Notes under the pieces: model-generated
What the model saw: the letters and a program-made list of their open reading frames with translations, nothing else
What the model was told of the DNA's origin: nothing
Databases searched by the model: none
Translations under genes and position numbers: made by a program
Assembly (NCBI GenBank): GCA_030615365.1
Contig: JAUWZM010000032.1
Coordinates: forward strand, 1 to 29,266
Length of the DNA: 29,266 bases
DNA from: Candidatus Aerophobota bacterium
GTDB taxonomy: Bacteria > Aerophobota > Aerophobia > Aerophobales > B3-G15
Direction: 5' to 3'
Shown: piece after piece, positions 1 to 8,446 of the stretch
Layout: each line of letters begins with the position of its first letter
Position numbering within the stretch: the stretch's first letter is position 1

Positions 1-150
1 ATTTCCTTGCCCCGATATTAAGCTCTATTGACTACCAAGACCTTATTTTCAAAAAACAATTACAAGAAAAATTCCACTTTTTACCTTACCAAATTCTTTG
101 CATTTATTTTTCATATTCATCATAAAACTTTTGACAGTACCAGTATCTTT
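1..150. other. Leading edge after lptC, no firm gene
   Basis: Very AT-rich stretch downstream of lptC on the minus strand. A 24-codon minus-strand reading frame (123 down to 49) starts with three closely spaced ATGs and reads as a basic N-terminus followed by a short hydrophobic run, like the beginning of a signal peptide, before a TGA. It could be the broken start of the next envelope gene (lptA is a common neighbour of lptC), but there is no ribosome binding site and no recognisable homology, so I do not call it a gene. Confidence 0.3.
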
Positions 151-702
151 TTATTTTACAGGTGATTGAAGATACGTGGTTACCTGTTCCTTGATAATTA
201 TTGAAGTTAAATCTAAATTTCCAATTAATCCCTTCCCCTGGATTACCAGGTTATCTTTTTTTATAGTTACGTTCTTGTCTGTAAAAAATTTTTCCTCTTT
301 AGCCACCCATCTTAACTCAGAAGTGGTGAGCTGAGCTCCATCAAGATAAGAAATAACCTTAACCTTACCTTTAAGCTCTAAATCGGAGGTTGCATTATCC
401 ATTACGACTTGATTAGCCTCCCCTTCAGAAGCCGGTTTGCCCTTTTCAAAGAGCCGTACCTTTGCATTTTTTAAAACTATCTTTTGAGGAAAATAAACTG
501 CAGAATCAGCCTCGAGCTCCCAGCTTTTCCTTCCCAGATTATCCCATTCTACAAAGCTTACTCCTTGAGCCTCCATCAATGGACGAATTTGAGGAGATTT
601 CTGAAAGGGATTCTCAATTTCCTCTCTTTCACAACCCACTAAAAGAAAAGATAAAACTGCAACTGATAGTACAATGATTAATTTACCTTTCACTATTTTC
701 AT
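151..702 (-). CDS. lptC: LptC-family LPS export lipoprotein
   Basis: A 183-residue protein that looks like LptC (YrbK), the bitopic or lipid-anchored component passing lipopolysaccharide from the LptBFG transporter to LptA in the periplasm. The N-terminus is basic, then hydrophobic to about residue 20, ending in a lipobox LLVGC with Cys24, so a lipoprotein is predicted. The rest is beta-rich and contains the typical pattern VEWDNLGRKSWELEADSAVY, which reads as the repeated beta-strands of the LptC/OstA jellyroll. Length matches the family (about 190). The ATG lies 20 nt inside the end of rnhB, so the two are translationally coupled. Its presence argues for an outer membrane. Family assignment is by pattern recognition; confidence is good. 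Confidence 0.8.
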   Translation of the reverse strand: MKIVKGKLIIVLSVAVLSFLLVGCEREEIENPFQKSPQIRPLMEAQGVSFVEWDNLGRKSWELEADSAVYFPQKIVLKNAKVRLFEKGKPASEGEANQVVMDNATSDLELKGKVKVISYLDGAQLTTSELRWVAKEEKFFTDKNVTIKKDNLVIQGKGLIGNLDLTSIIIKEQVTTYLQSPVK

Positions 703-1309
703 TTAATAGCCTCTGAGCAGTCTTCCACTTTTTTCTCACTATTCCAGGAAACTCTCCCTTCGATCTGATACATTCCCTAAGAAAAGTAATGGTTTTCTCA
801 TCAGAAGGGTATCCTGAGCCTAAGGGTCCATATCTTCTTGACAATTCTCTTATTTTTTCATCCCTGGCTATCTTAGCTAAAATAGAAGCTGCAGAGACCG
901 CTGGATAAGTAACATCGGCAAAATTTTCCACTACTAACTCTACGTCTTTAGTAATAAGGAGGTCTTCGATTTTTTCCTTATAATTCGCACACCAACGAGT
1001 GGGAGCATCTATGAATACCCTATCAGGAGAAAATCTATCTATCAGTTTCACTGTAGCTTTCAACTCCAGATAATTAATTATATAGTGGTCTATAACCTCA
1101 GGAGAAAGATAAATTAGCTGATATTCCTCGGATATAGATTCAATTATCTTTTTTAGTTTCTGGCGTTTTTGAGGAGAAAGTAGTTTTGAATCCTTCACCC
1201 CCCCTCTCACAAGCTCCGGGAGAAGCTCTTCCTTTATCACAAGTCCACAGACAACTAAAGGTCCAATAACCGGACCTCTACCAGCCTCATCAATTCCCAT
1301 AATTCTCAT
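683..1309 (-). CDS. rnhB: Ribonuclease HII, archaeal-like subtype
   Basis: Ribonuclease HII removes ribonucleotides and RNA primers from RNA-DNA hybrids in the cytoplasm. The 208-residue protein begins [17 protein letters not shown], with catalytic Asp7-Glu8, followed by VKDSKLLSPQKR, the third acidic position in FIDAPTRW, and SAASILAKIARDE. The GSGYPSDEKT motif and the wording of the first motif are closer to archaeal RNase HII than to the E. coli type. I start at 1309, not at the ATG six bases upstream: the AGGTGA ribosome binding site abuts that first ATG but lies 6 nt before the second. The duplicated copy near 14518 also lacks the first ATG. The gene overlaps lptC by 20 nt, and its own promoter is at 1386-1414. 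Confidence 0.9.
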   Translation of the reverse strand: MRIMGIDEAGRGPVIGPLVVCGLVIKEELLPELVRGGVKDSKLLSPQKRQKLKKIIESISEEYQLIYLSPEVIDHYIINYLELKATVKLIDRFSPDRVFIDAPTRWCANYKEKIEDLLITKDVELVVENFADVTYPAVSAASILAKIARDEKIRELSRRYGPLGSGYPSDEKTITFLRECIRSKGEFPGIVRKKWKTAQRLLNENSER

Positions 1310-1342
1310 AATCATTCACCTGAATTATTCTTGAAGCTTGCC
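1211..1342. repeat. Direct repeat, left copy (rnhB 5' end plus fum tail)
   Basis: 132 bp that match 14420-14551 in the same orientation with 7 mismatches by my count (about 95% identity). It spans the first third of a kilobase boundary between genes: the first 33 or so codons of rnhB, its ribosome binding site, and about 30 nt corresponding to the 3' end of the fumarase alpha gene. The match stops abruptly at both ends. Together the two copies bracket the defence island. Confidence 0.93.
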
Positions 1343-1385
1343 GAATCTAACTTTACACAGATCCACATTTCTTAGATCTTAGGTT
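1343..1385 (-). pseudogene. Scar of a deleted fumarase alpha copy
   Basis: Between the duplicated fum-type promoter and the fum 3' tail, the left copy has only about 40 nt where the right copy has a complete 882-nt gene. An ATG (1366-1368, minus) occupies the place of the fum start codon, and the bases just upstream of it resemble those upstream of the intact fum start. The frame from this ATG enters the fum tail out of frame and ends after 18 codons at the TGA overlapping the rnhB start. I read this as an internal deletion of a second fum copy; the 18-codon frame is not likely to be functional. Confidence 0.5.
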
Positions 1386-1414
1386 ATTTTACTTTAAAGC
1401 TATTCTCCTGTCAA
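1386..1414 (-). promoter_or_regulatory. Sigma70-type promoter for rnhB-lptC
   Basis: On the minus strand, TTGACA (1414-1409), a 17-nt spacer and TAAAAT (1391-1386). Transcription would begin near 1379, about 70 nt before rnhB. The box pair and flanks are nearly the same as the promoter in front of fumarase alpha at 15397-15425, so this looks like a duplicated fum promoter now driving rnhB and lptC. Confidence 0.75.
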
Positions 1415-1483
1415 TTTTATACTTACCGGGAGAAACTAAATTCCCAGAAATTATTTAAAACTAAACTCAAAACCCGAATGAAT

Positions 1484-1512
1484 TTGACTTATACCCTGTT
1501 TTAATATATACT
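1484..1512 (+). promoter_or_regulatory. Sigma70-type promoter of the plus-strand defence operon
   Basis: TTGACT (1484-1489), 17-nt spacer, TATACT (1507-1512). The predicted start is near 1519, about 50 nt before the first ATG of the helicase at 1571. The promoter is divergent from the rnhB promoter 70 bp away. No clear Shine-Dalgarno is visible before 1571. Confidence 0.7.
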
Positions 1513-1570
1513 TCGAACAAGAGGATCAAGGGTTAGAGAAAAATATAGGCAATTAAATAGACAAAATCTT

Positions 1571-3040
1571 ATGTATAGACCAGAAAGCTTAATAATAGAC
1601 AACAGCAAGTTAAAGCTTTTTGAAGAACTAAATAAAATTTTGCAAGATGAAAAAGCCCTCTCTATTGCCAGTGCGTATTTTAATATTTCCGGTTTTCAAC
1701 TTATTGAAGATTCCATAAGTGCTGTAAAGGAATTAAAGTTGCTTATCGGAAAATCTCCTGAAAAATCCGCTAAGAAACCTGATATTTTTATCCCTGAAGT
1801 CGAATATAAAAAAAGTTTCCGTCAGGATTTGGAAGAGGAAGATTTTGAAAGAGACAAAAAAGAAACAGTAAATAAACTGCTTAATCTGTTGAAAAATCCT
1901 GCTGTAGAGGTGAGGCTCTATAATAAAGGCTTTCTTCATGGCAAAGTCTATATATTCGATAAATTAGCCATTGTAGGCTCCAGTAATTTTACTTATTCGG
2001 GATTTACGTCCAACACAGAACTCAACGCAGTATTAGACGAAGCTCATAGTCGGTACATCAAAAAAGAATGGTTTGAAAAATTCTGGCAACAAGCAAAAGA
2101 TTTCAAAGAAGATCTCATAAAAATTCTTGACGAATCGAAGTTTGGCACTAAAGAGTATGTGCCCTACCACATCTTCATAAAATCCTTGTATGAACTGCAA
2201 AAAGAAGACATATTATTTGATTACGAGACTCCAAGCACCCTACCTGCGAGTGAAGTTGATTTAGCCAACTTTCAAGAAGATGCTGTTAAGCGAATTTATT
2301 CAAGGCTCAAAACTTATAATGGAGTCTTAATCGCGGATTCTGTCGGACTTGGTAAAACCTGGATTGCCAAGAAAATCATAGAGGATTTTGGTTTTTACAG
2401 ACGGAAGAGATTTATCATTATATGTCCGGCAAGTATAGATGAGCTATTGTGGAGACCAGCTTTAAAGGATATCGGCGTTTCCGAGAATATTGTTCATCAA
2501 GAAGGGCTTGGTCGCGAGGATTTTGACTTCAAGCAGCTTCAAAGCAAGCTAAATTTTAAACTTGAAGATATTGCTCTCATTGTGATTGATGAGTCTCATA
2601 ACTTCAGAAATCCATTTTCCAATCGATATGAAACTCTGTTCACCCTTATTGAAAAAGCGAGTAAAAAATCTAAGCCCAAAATACTTCTTCTTACCGCGAC
2701 TCCAATGAATAACACTCATTGGGACCTATATTTTCAACTAATGCTCTTATTCCAGAATAACAAAAGAGTCTTTCTAAAAGAAGGTATATTTGACCTGGAA
2801 GATCAGTTCAAAAGAGCTGATAGAGGTGATATTTCTCAACTTGCCGATATCCTGCAAATAATATCTATTCGCAGAACAAGACAATACATAGAGAGTAACT
2901 ATCCTGAGGCAAAATACAAAGATGAAAGTGCTAACTGGGTAAAGATTAAATTTCCTGAAAGAAAACTTTATGAGATAAACTACAGTCTCGATGACACTTA
3001 TCAGGGTCTTTATTTCCGGATAACTGAAAAAATCGAGTAA
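1571..3040 (+). CDS. PLD-nuclease/SNF2-type helicase, N-terminal part (interrupted gene)
   Basis: First 489 residues of a protein that continues in the same frame from 3041 to 4723 after a single TAA at 3038-3040. Residues 1-170 form a phospholipase-D-like nuclease domain with FLHGKVYIFD (His123, Lys125) followed by VGSSNFT. Residues about 235-470 are the first RecA-like domain of a superfamily 2 (SNF2/DEAD-like) helicase: Walker A GLGKT (Lys262, Thr263), Walker B DESH (340-343) and TATP (375-378). The family couples ATP-driven DNA translocation to restriction or phage exclusion. As it stands this half lacks motifs V and VI, which lie in the next frame. It is the first gene of the defence operon. 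Either the gene has a nonsense mutation, or the two halves are made separately and associate. Confidence 0.85.
   Translation: MYRPESLIIDNSKLKLFEELNKILQDEKALSIASAYFNISGFQLIEDSISAVKELKLLIGKSPEKSAKKPDIFIPEVEYKKSFRQDLEEEDFERDKKETVNKLLNLLKNPAVEVRLYNKGFLHGKVYIFDKLAIVGSSNFTYSGFTSNTELNAVLDEAHSRYIKKEWFEKFWQQAKDFKEDLIKILDESKFGTKEYVPYHIFIKSLYELQKEDILFDYETPSTLPASEVDLANFQEDAVKRIYSRLKTYNGVLIADSVGLGKTWIAKKIIEDFGFYRRKRFIIICPASIDELLWRPALKDIGVSENIVHQEGLGREDFDFKQLQSKLNFKLEDIALIVIDESHNFRNPFSNRYETLFTLIEKASKKSKPKILLLTATPMNNTHWDLYFQLMLLFQNNKRVFLKEGIFDLEDQFKRADRGDISQLADILQIISIRRTRQYIESNYPEAKYKDESANWVKIKFPERKLYEINYSLDDTYQGLYFRITEKIE
3038..3040 (+). other. In-frame TAA splitting the helicase gene
   Basis: The reading frame is open on both sides: ...ITEKIE, TAA, then ELTLAYYKLEEYR leading into the second half. 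There is no frameshift and no missing segment visible, so a single base change (for example from AAA, CAA or GAA) explains it. Alternatives are a real two-subunit arrangement with re-initiation at 3101, stop read-through, or an assembly error. Confidence 0.85.
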
Positions 3041-3100
3041 GAGTTAACTCTTGCCTACTATAAACTTGAGGAATATCGGATAGTAGGAAAAAAGGACGAG

Positions 3101-4723
3101 ATGGAACTGGGAAGGATGAAAGCCCTGGGTGGAATCTTACAGACTATTCTTTTAAAGCGCTTAGAAAGTAGCGTAGAGGCATTCAGAAAAAGCATACAAA
3201 CACAAATAGACTTTCTTAATATTTTTAGGGATTTCCTTAAAGAAGGAAGGATTTTACGAAAGAAATTCTACTATAAGTATATAAATTATCTTCAGGAGGG
3301 ATCGGAAGATAAAGAAGATCTTGCCGTAAAGATTAGAGAAAATCTTGAGGGCATTAATTTGAATGATTACGATATGGATAAATTTAATGGGGACTTAGTC
3401 AAAGATATAAGAATTTTTGAGGAGATAAAGACATTTGTTGAACCCATTGACAAAAATAGGGACGCAAAATTAAAAGAGTTGAAGGGAAGGTTAATAGAGC
3501 TTAAAAAAGAGAAAATCCTTCTTTTTTCCTTCTATGCCGATACCATTGATTACGTTTATGAAGCTCTTGCCGAAGACGAGAACTTTTGCCATAATTTCGG
3601 TAAAAAAATAGAAAAAATAACTGGTAGTTTTTCAACTTCTAAAAGAAGGGAGACTATAAATAATTTTCTTAACTCAGATACAGACCTACTCCTTTCTACG
3701 GATATTCTCTCAGAAGGCCAAAACCTTCAAAAAGCAAGAATAGTTATAAATTATGACCTGCACTGGAACCCTGTCAGGATGATCCAAAGAGCAGGAAGAA
3801 TAGACAGGATTGGTTCACCCTTCGATGAGATTTGCATTTATAATTTCTATCCAGAAAAAGAACTGGAGAGTCTTTTGAGATTAGTCAAAATCTTAGAAGG
3901 AAAGATAGAAATGATTAATAAAGAAGTGGGGCTGGATGCCTATATTCTTGGAGAAAAGATCAATCCTAAAGTTTTTGGTATTATCAGAGATCTTAAAGGA
4001 ACGAAAGAAGAAAAAGAAAAAGTATTAAAAGACTTGGAGGAAGAGCAATTTGGTGGAGGGGAGCTTTTCTGGCAACCTCTTAAAGATTTTGGATTGGAAA
4101 AACTTAAGGAATTCTGTGAATCCTTGCCCTACGGTATTCAAAGTGGGTTGAAAAGAGGATTTAGAGGCATCTTCTTTTATTACAAATATGGAGAAGATTA
4201 TCATCTCTGGTATTTGTATGATGTTGCCAACGATGAGTTCATAACTAACAAGACAGAAATATTGAATTTTATCTCTTGCAAAGAGAATGAGCCACGGGTG
4301 ATTCCCGAAGATATAGATGTTTTTGAAATTCATCATCGGATAAGAGAAAAAATTAAAGAATTTTTTTCTGAAGGTTTGACAGCTACTCAAGTTCTTGTAG
4401 TTCAAGGAAAAATGGAAAAATTTTTAAGAGATATGAGGGATGAACTTGATTTTATCAAAGCTAATTACCTTGATGAGAATGACCCTTTAGAAGAAAAAAT
4501 TAACCAGATTATAAATAGTCTTGGTAGTATATCCTTTACTAAAAGAAGAAAACGCACTTTAACAAGGATGTGGCGAAATTATACAAACTCAGGTAACTGG
4601 CATCTTATGGTTGCTAATCTCAGTAAATTTTTAGAAGGAAAACTTACTAATAATGAACCTCAGGAAACTTTCGAGTTTAATGAACAAAAATTAAGGCTTA
4701 TCTGTGTAGATTTTATTTCATGA
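3101..4723 (+). CDS. SNF2-type helicase, C-terminal part (interrupted gene)
   Basis: This 540-residue frame is the continuation of the helicase that starts at 1571. It is in the same reading frame, and 20 sense codons lie between the TAA at 3038-3040 and this ATG. It carries the second RecA-like domain: LLSTDILSEGQNLQKA (motif V) and QRAGRIDRIG (motif VI arginine fingers), preceded by a block resembling motif IV (ILLFSFYADT). The C-terminal 300 residues are charged and helical without a motif I can name. An AAGGA element lies 4 nt upstream of ATG 3101, so independent translation is possible. Its end overlaps the methylase start as ATGA (4720-4723). Without the stop the full protein would be about 1,050 residues. 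Confidence 0.82.
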   Translation: MELGRMKALGGILQTILLKRLESSVEAFRKSIQTQIDFLNIFRDFLKEGRILRKKFYYKYINYLQEGSEDKEDLAVKIRENLEGINLNDYDMDKFNGDLVKDIRIFEEIKTFVEPIDKNRDAKLKELKGRLIELKKEKILLFSFYADTIDYVYEALAEDENFCHNFGKKIEKITGSFSTSKRRETINNFLNSDTDLLLSTDILSEGQNLQKARIVINYDLHWNPVRMIQRAGRIDRIGSPFDEICIYNFYPEKELESLLRLVKILEGKIEMINKEVGLDAYILGEKINPKVFGIIRDLKGTKEEKEKVLKDLEEEQFGGGELFWQPLKDFGLEKLKEFCESLPYGIQSGLKRGFRGIFFYYKYGEDYHLWYLYDVANDEFITNKTEILNFISCKENEPRVIPEDIDVFEIHHRIREKIKEFFSEGLTATQVLVVQGKMEKFLRDMRDELDFIKANYLDENDPLEEKINQIINSLGSISFTKRRKRTLTRMWRNYTNSGNWHLMVANLSKFLEGKLTNNEPQETFEFNEQKLRLICVDFIS

Positions 4724-7700
4724 AAGAGACAAGAATGGAACAGATTAAACAATTTATCGAAAATCACATCCCTAAAATGGATAGCCCGGAGAAGGTATAT
4801 CAACTTCTCAAAGGTTTAGGTTACAAAACTTTGGACCCTAAATTTAAAGCAAAGGAAGTTTTTGAGCTACGAGATAAGGACAGAGAAGCTGTAAAAAAAA
4901 TTTATACCATTGCTAACTATGAGGGAAGATTCCAGATCTTTTTAGTTGAATTGAAAACTTTTTCAGCTACAATTACAAGAAATCTTTCTTCGTATTTTGA
5001 AAAAAAAACTCAGTATCCCTTCCTTATATTTACCGCTGATTATCAAAACTATACCTTTGTTTTGATAAAAAAAATCCGAGAAGATGTAGGAGTGTGGAAA
5101 CGCAAACTAATAAAGCTTAATCTTGACAGGGAAAATACCTTCTATACGGATAAATGGATATTATCGGAAATCGCTCTAAAAGATGGGATAGATGATCCAC
5201 TAAAGATATATGCTCTTTTTAATGAATCCTTCCAGGTCCAGAAAGTAACTAAGAAATTCTTCATTGAATATAAACAATGCTTTGATTTTCTTGCTGAATC
5301 TCTAAAGAAGAATAATAAAGGGGTAGCTTCATTTTATGATAAGAAAAAGCTTTACACATTTGCTCAGAAGTTTTTGGGAAGACTTATGTTTCTCTACTTC
5401 CTCCAGAAAAAAGGTTGGCTGGCAAATGATAAGAAGTTTATTGACAAATGGTTTGAAAAAGCAAAGATACGAGGAAATACTTTCTATCACTCCGTTTTAG
5501 AACCTTTATTCTTTGAAATTCTTAATAAAAAGCGAGAAAATGACGAATCTCTCTTTGGAAAAATCCCCTTTCTTAATGGTGGACTTTTCGAGAAAGACTA
5601 TAAAGATTTTATCCACATTCCTAATTTCACCATTGAAACAATCCTTAAATTTCTGAACTCTTATAATTTTACTATTTCTGAAGAACTTCCTTTGGAGGTA
5701 GAGGTAGCTGTGAACCCGGAAATGTTGGGAAGAATCTTTGAGAGCATGCTTCCAGAGCACGAGCGAGGCGAAAAGGGAACTTTTTACACACCACGCTCCA
5801 TTGTCCATTATATGTGCCGGGAAAGTCTTAAAGAATACCTCAGCTCTTCTACCTCTGTCCCCAGATACAAAATTCTTAAGCTCATAGAAAAGAAAAAAAC
5901 AAAGGAACTTTCTTTCTCTGAAACAAAAAGCTTGTATAATGCATTAAAAACAGTGAAAATCCTTGACCCGGCTGTGGGCTCAGGAGCATTCCTTGTCGGA
6001 ATGATGCGAGAGATAATTCGGCTTAGAAAACCCCTGGGTGAGAAATTAGGAATAAAACTTACCTCTGCTCAACTTAAGAGGGAAATTATAAAGTCAAATC
6101 TTTATGGCATAGACATAGAAACAGAAGCCATTGAAATTGCTAAGTTGAGGCTTTGGTTATCTTTGGTTGTGGATGAAGAGCTTAAAAATATAGAGCCACT
6201 ACCAAACCTTGATTGTAAGCTTGCAGTAGGCAACAGTCTCATAGAGAGTCTTCAAGGAAAAAAATTACTGAAAAAAGAAGGATATCAACAATTTTTTACA
6301 GAAGATGAAAGTATGGGGTTAATAAGAGAATCTAAAAACTTGAAAGATAGATACGCAGGAGAGACAAATTCAGATGAGGAAAGTAATCTTTATAAGAGAA
6401 TAGAAAATATAGAATGGGGACTAATTAAAAAGGGACTCAGCCAGGAGACAGAGCTAAAAACAAAACAGGCAATTGGAATAGGTGCAAAATACAGCCGAGC
6501 AGGCTTGCAGATTCCAGCTTCTGAAAAAAAGAGGATGAATAAATTAGTGGAAGAGGCAACAAAGGCAAACAATTTTTTTGAAGAGATTAAAAGAACAGGC
6601 ACAAAGCCATTTTTCCTGCCTCAAATTCATTTCATTGAAGTTTTTGTTGAAAAAGGCGGTTTTGATATTGTCATCGCTAATCCTCCTTATGTCAGAACCC
6701 AGAAACTTTCTGATCTATTTTATAGGGATGATTTAAGACTGCACTATGGATATATTGACGATTTATATGTTCACTTCACTTTTAGGGCTTTTGAGCTCAC
6801 TCGTCCTAAAGGAATTGTAACTTTTATCACTTCTGATACCTACCTTACCCTTACCATGAAAGAAAGAATGCGCAAACTCCTTCAAAGTAATCGTATTCAA
6901 AGGTTAATTCTTACCCCAAAAGCTTTTGAGGCAACAGTTAATACTGCTATTTATATTGCGCAGAAAGATTATCTTGAGGATTATAATTTCACCTTTGTTG
7001 ATGCCAGAGAAATTGCTGAAGATAAGAATGAGAACTGGGAAGATAAACTTTTAGTTTTTGAAGAATTAAAAGAAATAGAAAGCTATGATACTCAAATTCC
7101 AGTACAATTAGAAAACTCTAAGACGGGGAAAAGAGAAATTGAAGTTTCCTATAATAGATATGCTGACGTGGAGCAGTATCGCGTCCCTGTTTCATTATAT
7201 AAAAATGCAGTCAAGGATGTCTTCTTCTCTCCCACCCGCAGAAATCTGAAAGTCTACAAAAAATTTATGCCCAAAATATCCGAGCTTTATGAGAAATGGT
7301 GGGATAAGATAAAAACAAGTAAGGAAATACAGAAAAACAAAGGAAAAATTGAAGGCCACCTTAAAACATTGAAACCTGGCGATATGACATTATTGGGATT
7401 AGCAACTGAGGGTGGCCAGGGTTTAGCAACGGCCGACAATGGCCGATTCCTTGCCATTCTTGAGGAAACAGATGGGGCAAGGAAAATTGAGAAAAGATTG
7501 GAAGAGCTTGAAAGAAAGTGGAAAAAGAGAAATCCGGATATTTACGAAACATACCGGAAGCTTCTTTTTTCATCCGAGCTTTTCAGTTCCAAGGGTACCA
7601 TTCTGGATAATTTAAGGAAAAGATTTGAGGCACGACTCGGCCTTCCCAGGGGTTTCATTTACAAGATAATCAAAAAAGAAGATGTTTTCGATGTTGCCTC

Positions 7701-8445
7701 TTACCTTGAAAGCCTTGACCCAGGTATTCGGGAGATTATGCGACAAATCATTATCTTTGCCGGTATTCCCGAATCAGAGACAGATGTCAAAAACCTCTGG
7801 AAACTACCCAAATTACCATTAGACTTGAAGAAATTGGATAGGGATTTAAAGGATGGGATAGAGAATGAATATAGGAAACTGAAGACTGTGGGTAAATGGA
7901 TAGCATTTACCAGAGGAGGAGAGGCTGAACATGTATTCTGGTCTTCATCAGATAGATTCATTGACTGGTCGAGAAATAGCGTTAGAGAACTCAGTACATC
8001 GCCGAAGGCTAGATGGCAAGGATATGAACATTTCTTGCAAGAAGGTATCACTTACATTGACGTTGGTGGGTCAACAATAAAAGCAAGAGTTTTGCCTGCC
8101 TCAATATACGATCATACTGCTCACTCCTTTTTTCCCGATGAAAAAGATATTTCGCCAAAATATCTTTTGGGAATACTGAATACTGATTTCGCTTCCTACT
8201 TTGCAAATGAATACTTGAACCATACCATGCATTTTGAGCTAAATGATATCAGATTATTCCCCATCGTCATTCCCACCGAGTCCCAACGGGAAGAAATACA
8301 AATTCTCGTTGACCAAGCAATCCAGATTCAAAAAATGCGCTACACTACAAGAGATAAAGAGGAAAAAACTAACCTTTGGGAAAACTTACAGAGGGTCCAG
8401 AAAGAGATTGACAATAAAGTTGAAGAAATTTATGGAATAAAGTAG
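4720..8445 (+). CDS. Eco57I/type IIG-like DNA adenine methyltransferase-restriction protein
   Basis: A 1,241-residue protein with the layout of large class I N6-adenine methyltransferases of the type IIG/Eco57I group. The N-terminus has FQIFLVELK (Glu77-x-Lys79), compatible with a PD-(D/E)xK nuclease core. Around 340-365 is GTFYTPRSIVHYM, typical just before the methylase fold. Motif I is DPAVGSGAF (from Asp416) and the catalytic motif IV is NPPY (654-657). The last 190 residues (LGILNTDFASYFANEY, LNDIRLFPIVIP) look like a TaqI/Eco57I-type target recognition domain. It would methylate adenine in a specific DNA site and may also cut unmodified DNA. The start overlaps the helicase stop by 4 nt, and SIR2 follows after 1 nt. 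Nuclease activity is an inference; the methyltransferase assignment is strong. Confidence 0.88.
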   Translation: MKETRMEQIKQFIENHIPKMDSPEKVYQLLKGLGYKTLDPKFKAKEVFELRDKDREAVKKIYTIANYEGRFQIFLVELKTFSATITRNLSSYFEKKTQYPFLIFTADYQNYTFVLIKKIREDVGVWKRKLIKLNLDRENTFYTDKWILSEIALKDGIDDPLKIYALFNESFQVQKVTKKFFIEYKQCFDFLAESLKKNNKGVASFYDKKKLYTFAQKFLGRLMFLYFLQKKGWLANDKKFIDKWFEKAKIRGNTFYHSVLEPLFFEILNKKRENDESLFGKIPFLNGGLFEKDYKDFIHIPNFTIETILKFLNSYNFTISEELPLEVEVAVNPEMLGRIFESMLPEHERGEKGTFYTPRSIVHYMCRESLKEYLSSSTSVPRYKILKLIEKKKTKELSFSETKSLYNALKTVKILDPAVGSGAFLVGMMREIIRLRKPLGEKLGIKLTSAQLKREIIKSNLYGIDIETEAIEIAKLRLWLSLVVDEELKNIEPLPNLDCKLAVGNSLIESLQGKKLLKKEGYQQFFTEDESMGLIRESKNLKDRYAGETNSDEESNLYKRIENIEWGLIKKGLSQETELKTKQAIGIGAKYSRAGLQIPASEKKRMNKLVEEATKANNFFEEIKRTGTKPFFLPQIHFIEVFVEKGGFDIVIANPPYVRTQKLSDLFYRDDLRLHYGYIDDLYVHFTFRAFELTRPKGIVTFITSDTYLTLTMKERMRKLLQSNRIQRLILTPKAFEATVNTAIYIAQKDYLEDYNFTFVDAREIAEDKNENWEDKLLVFEELKEIESYDTQIPVQLENSKTGKREIEVSYNRYADVEQYRVPVSLYKNAVKDVFFSPTRRNLKVYKKFMPKISELYEKWWDKIKTSKEIQKNKGKIEGHLKTLKPGDMTLLGLATEGGQGLATADNGRFLAILEETDGARKIEKRLEELERKWKKRNPDIYETYRKLLFSSELFSSKGTILDNLRKRFEARLGLPRGFIYKIIKKEDVFDVASYLESLDPGIREIMRQIIIFAGIPESETDVKNLWKLPKLPLDLKKLDRDLKDGIENEYRKLKTVGKWIAFTRGGEAEHVFWSSSDRFIDWSRNSVRELSTSPKARWQGYEHFLQEGITYIDVGGSTIKARVLPASIYDHTAHSFFPDEKDISPKYLLGILNTDFASYFANEYLNHTMHFELNDIRLFPIVIPTESQREEIQILVDQAIQIQKMRYTTRDKEEKTNLWENLQRVQKEIDNKVEEIYGIK

Positions 8446-8446
8446 T

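Noticed and set aside
49..123. 24-codon minus-strand frame with a signal-peptide-like start after lptC
   Set aside because: No ribosome binding site, an early stop and no match to lptA that I can see; kept only as a remark.
1571..8445. Classifying the helicase-methylase pair as DISARM
   Set aside because: PLD, helicase and methylase activities are present, but there is no DUF1998 (DrmB) gene or separate DrmA/DrmC, so the label would be unsupported.
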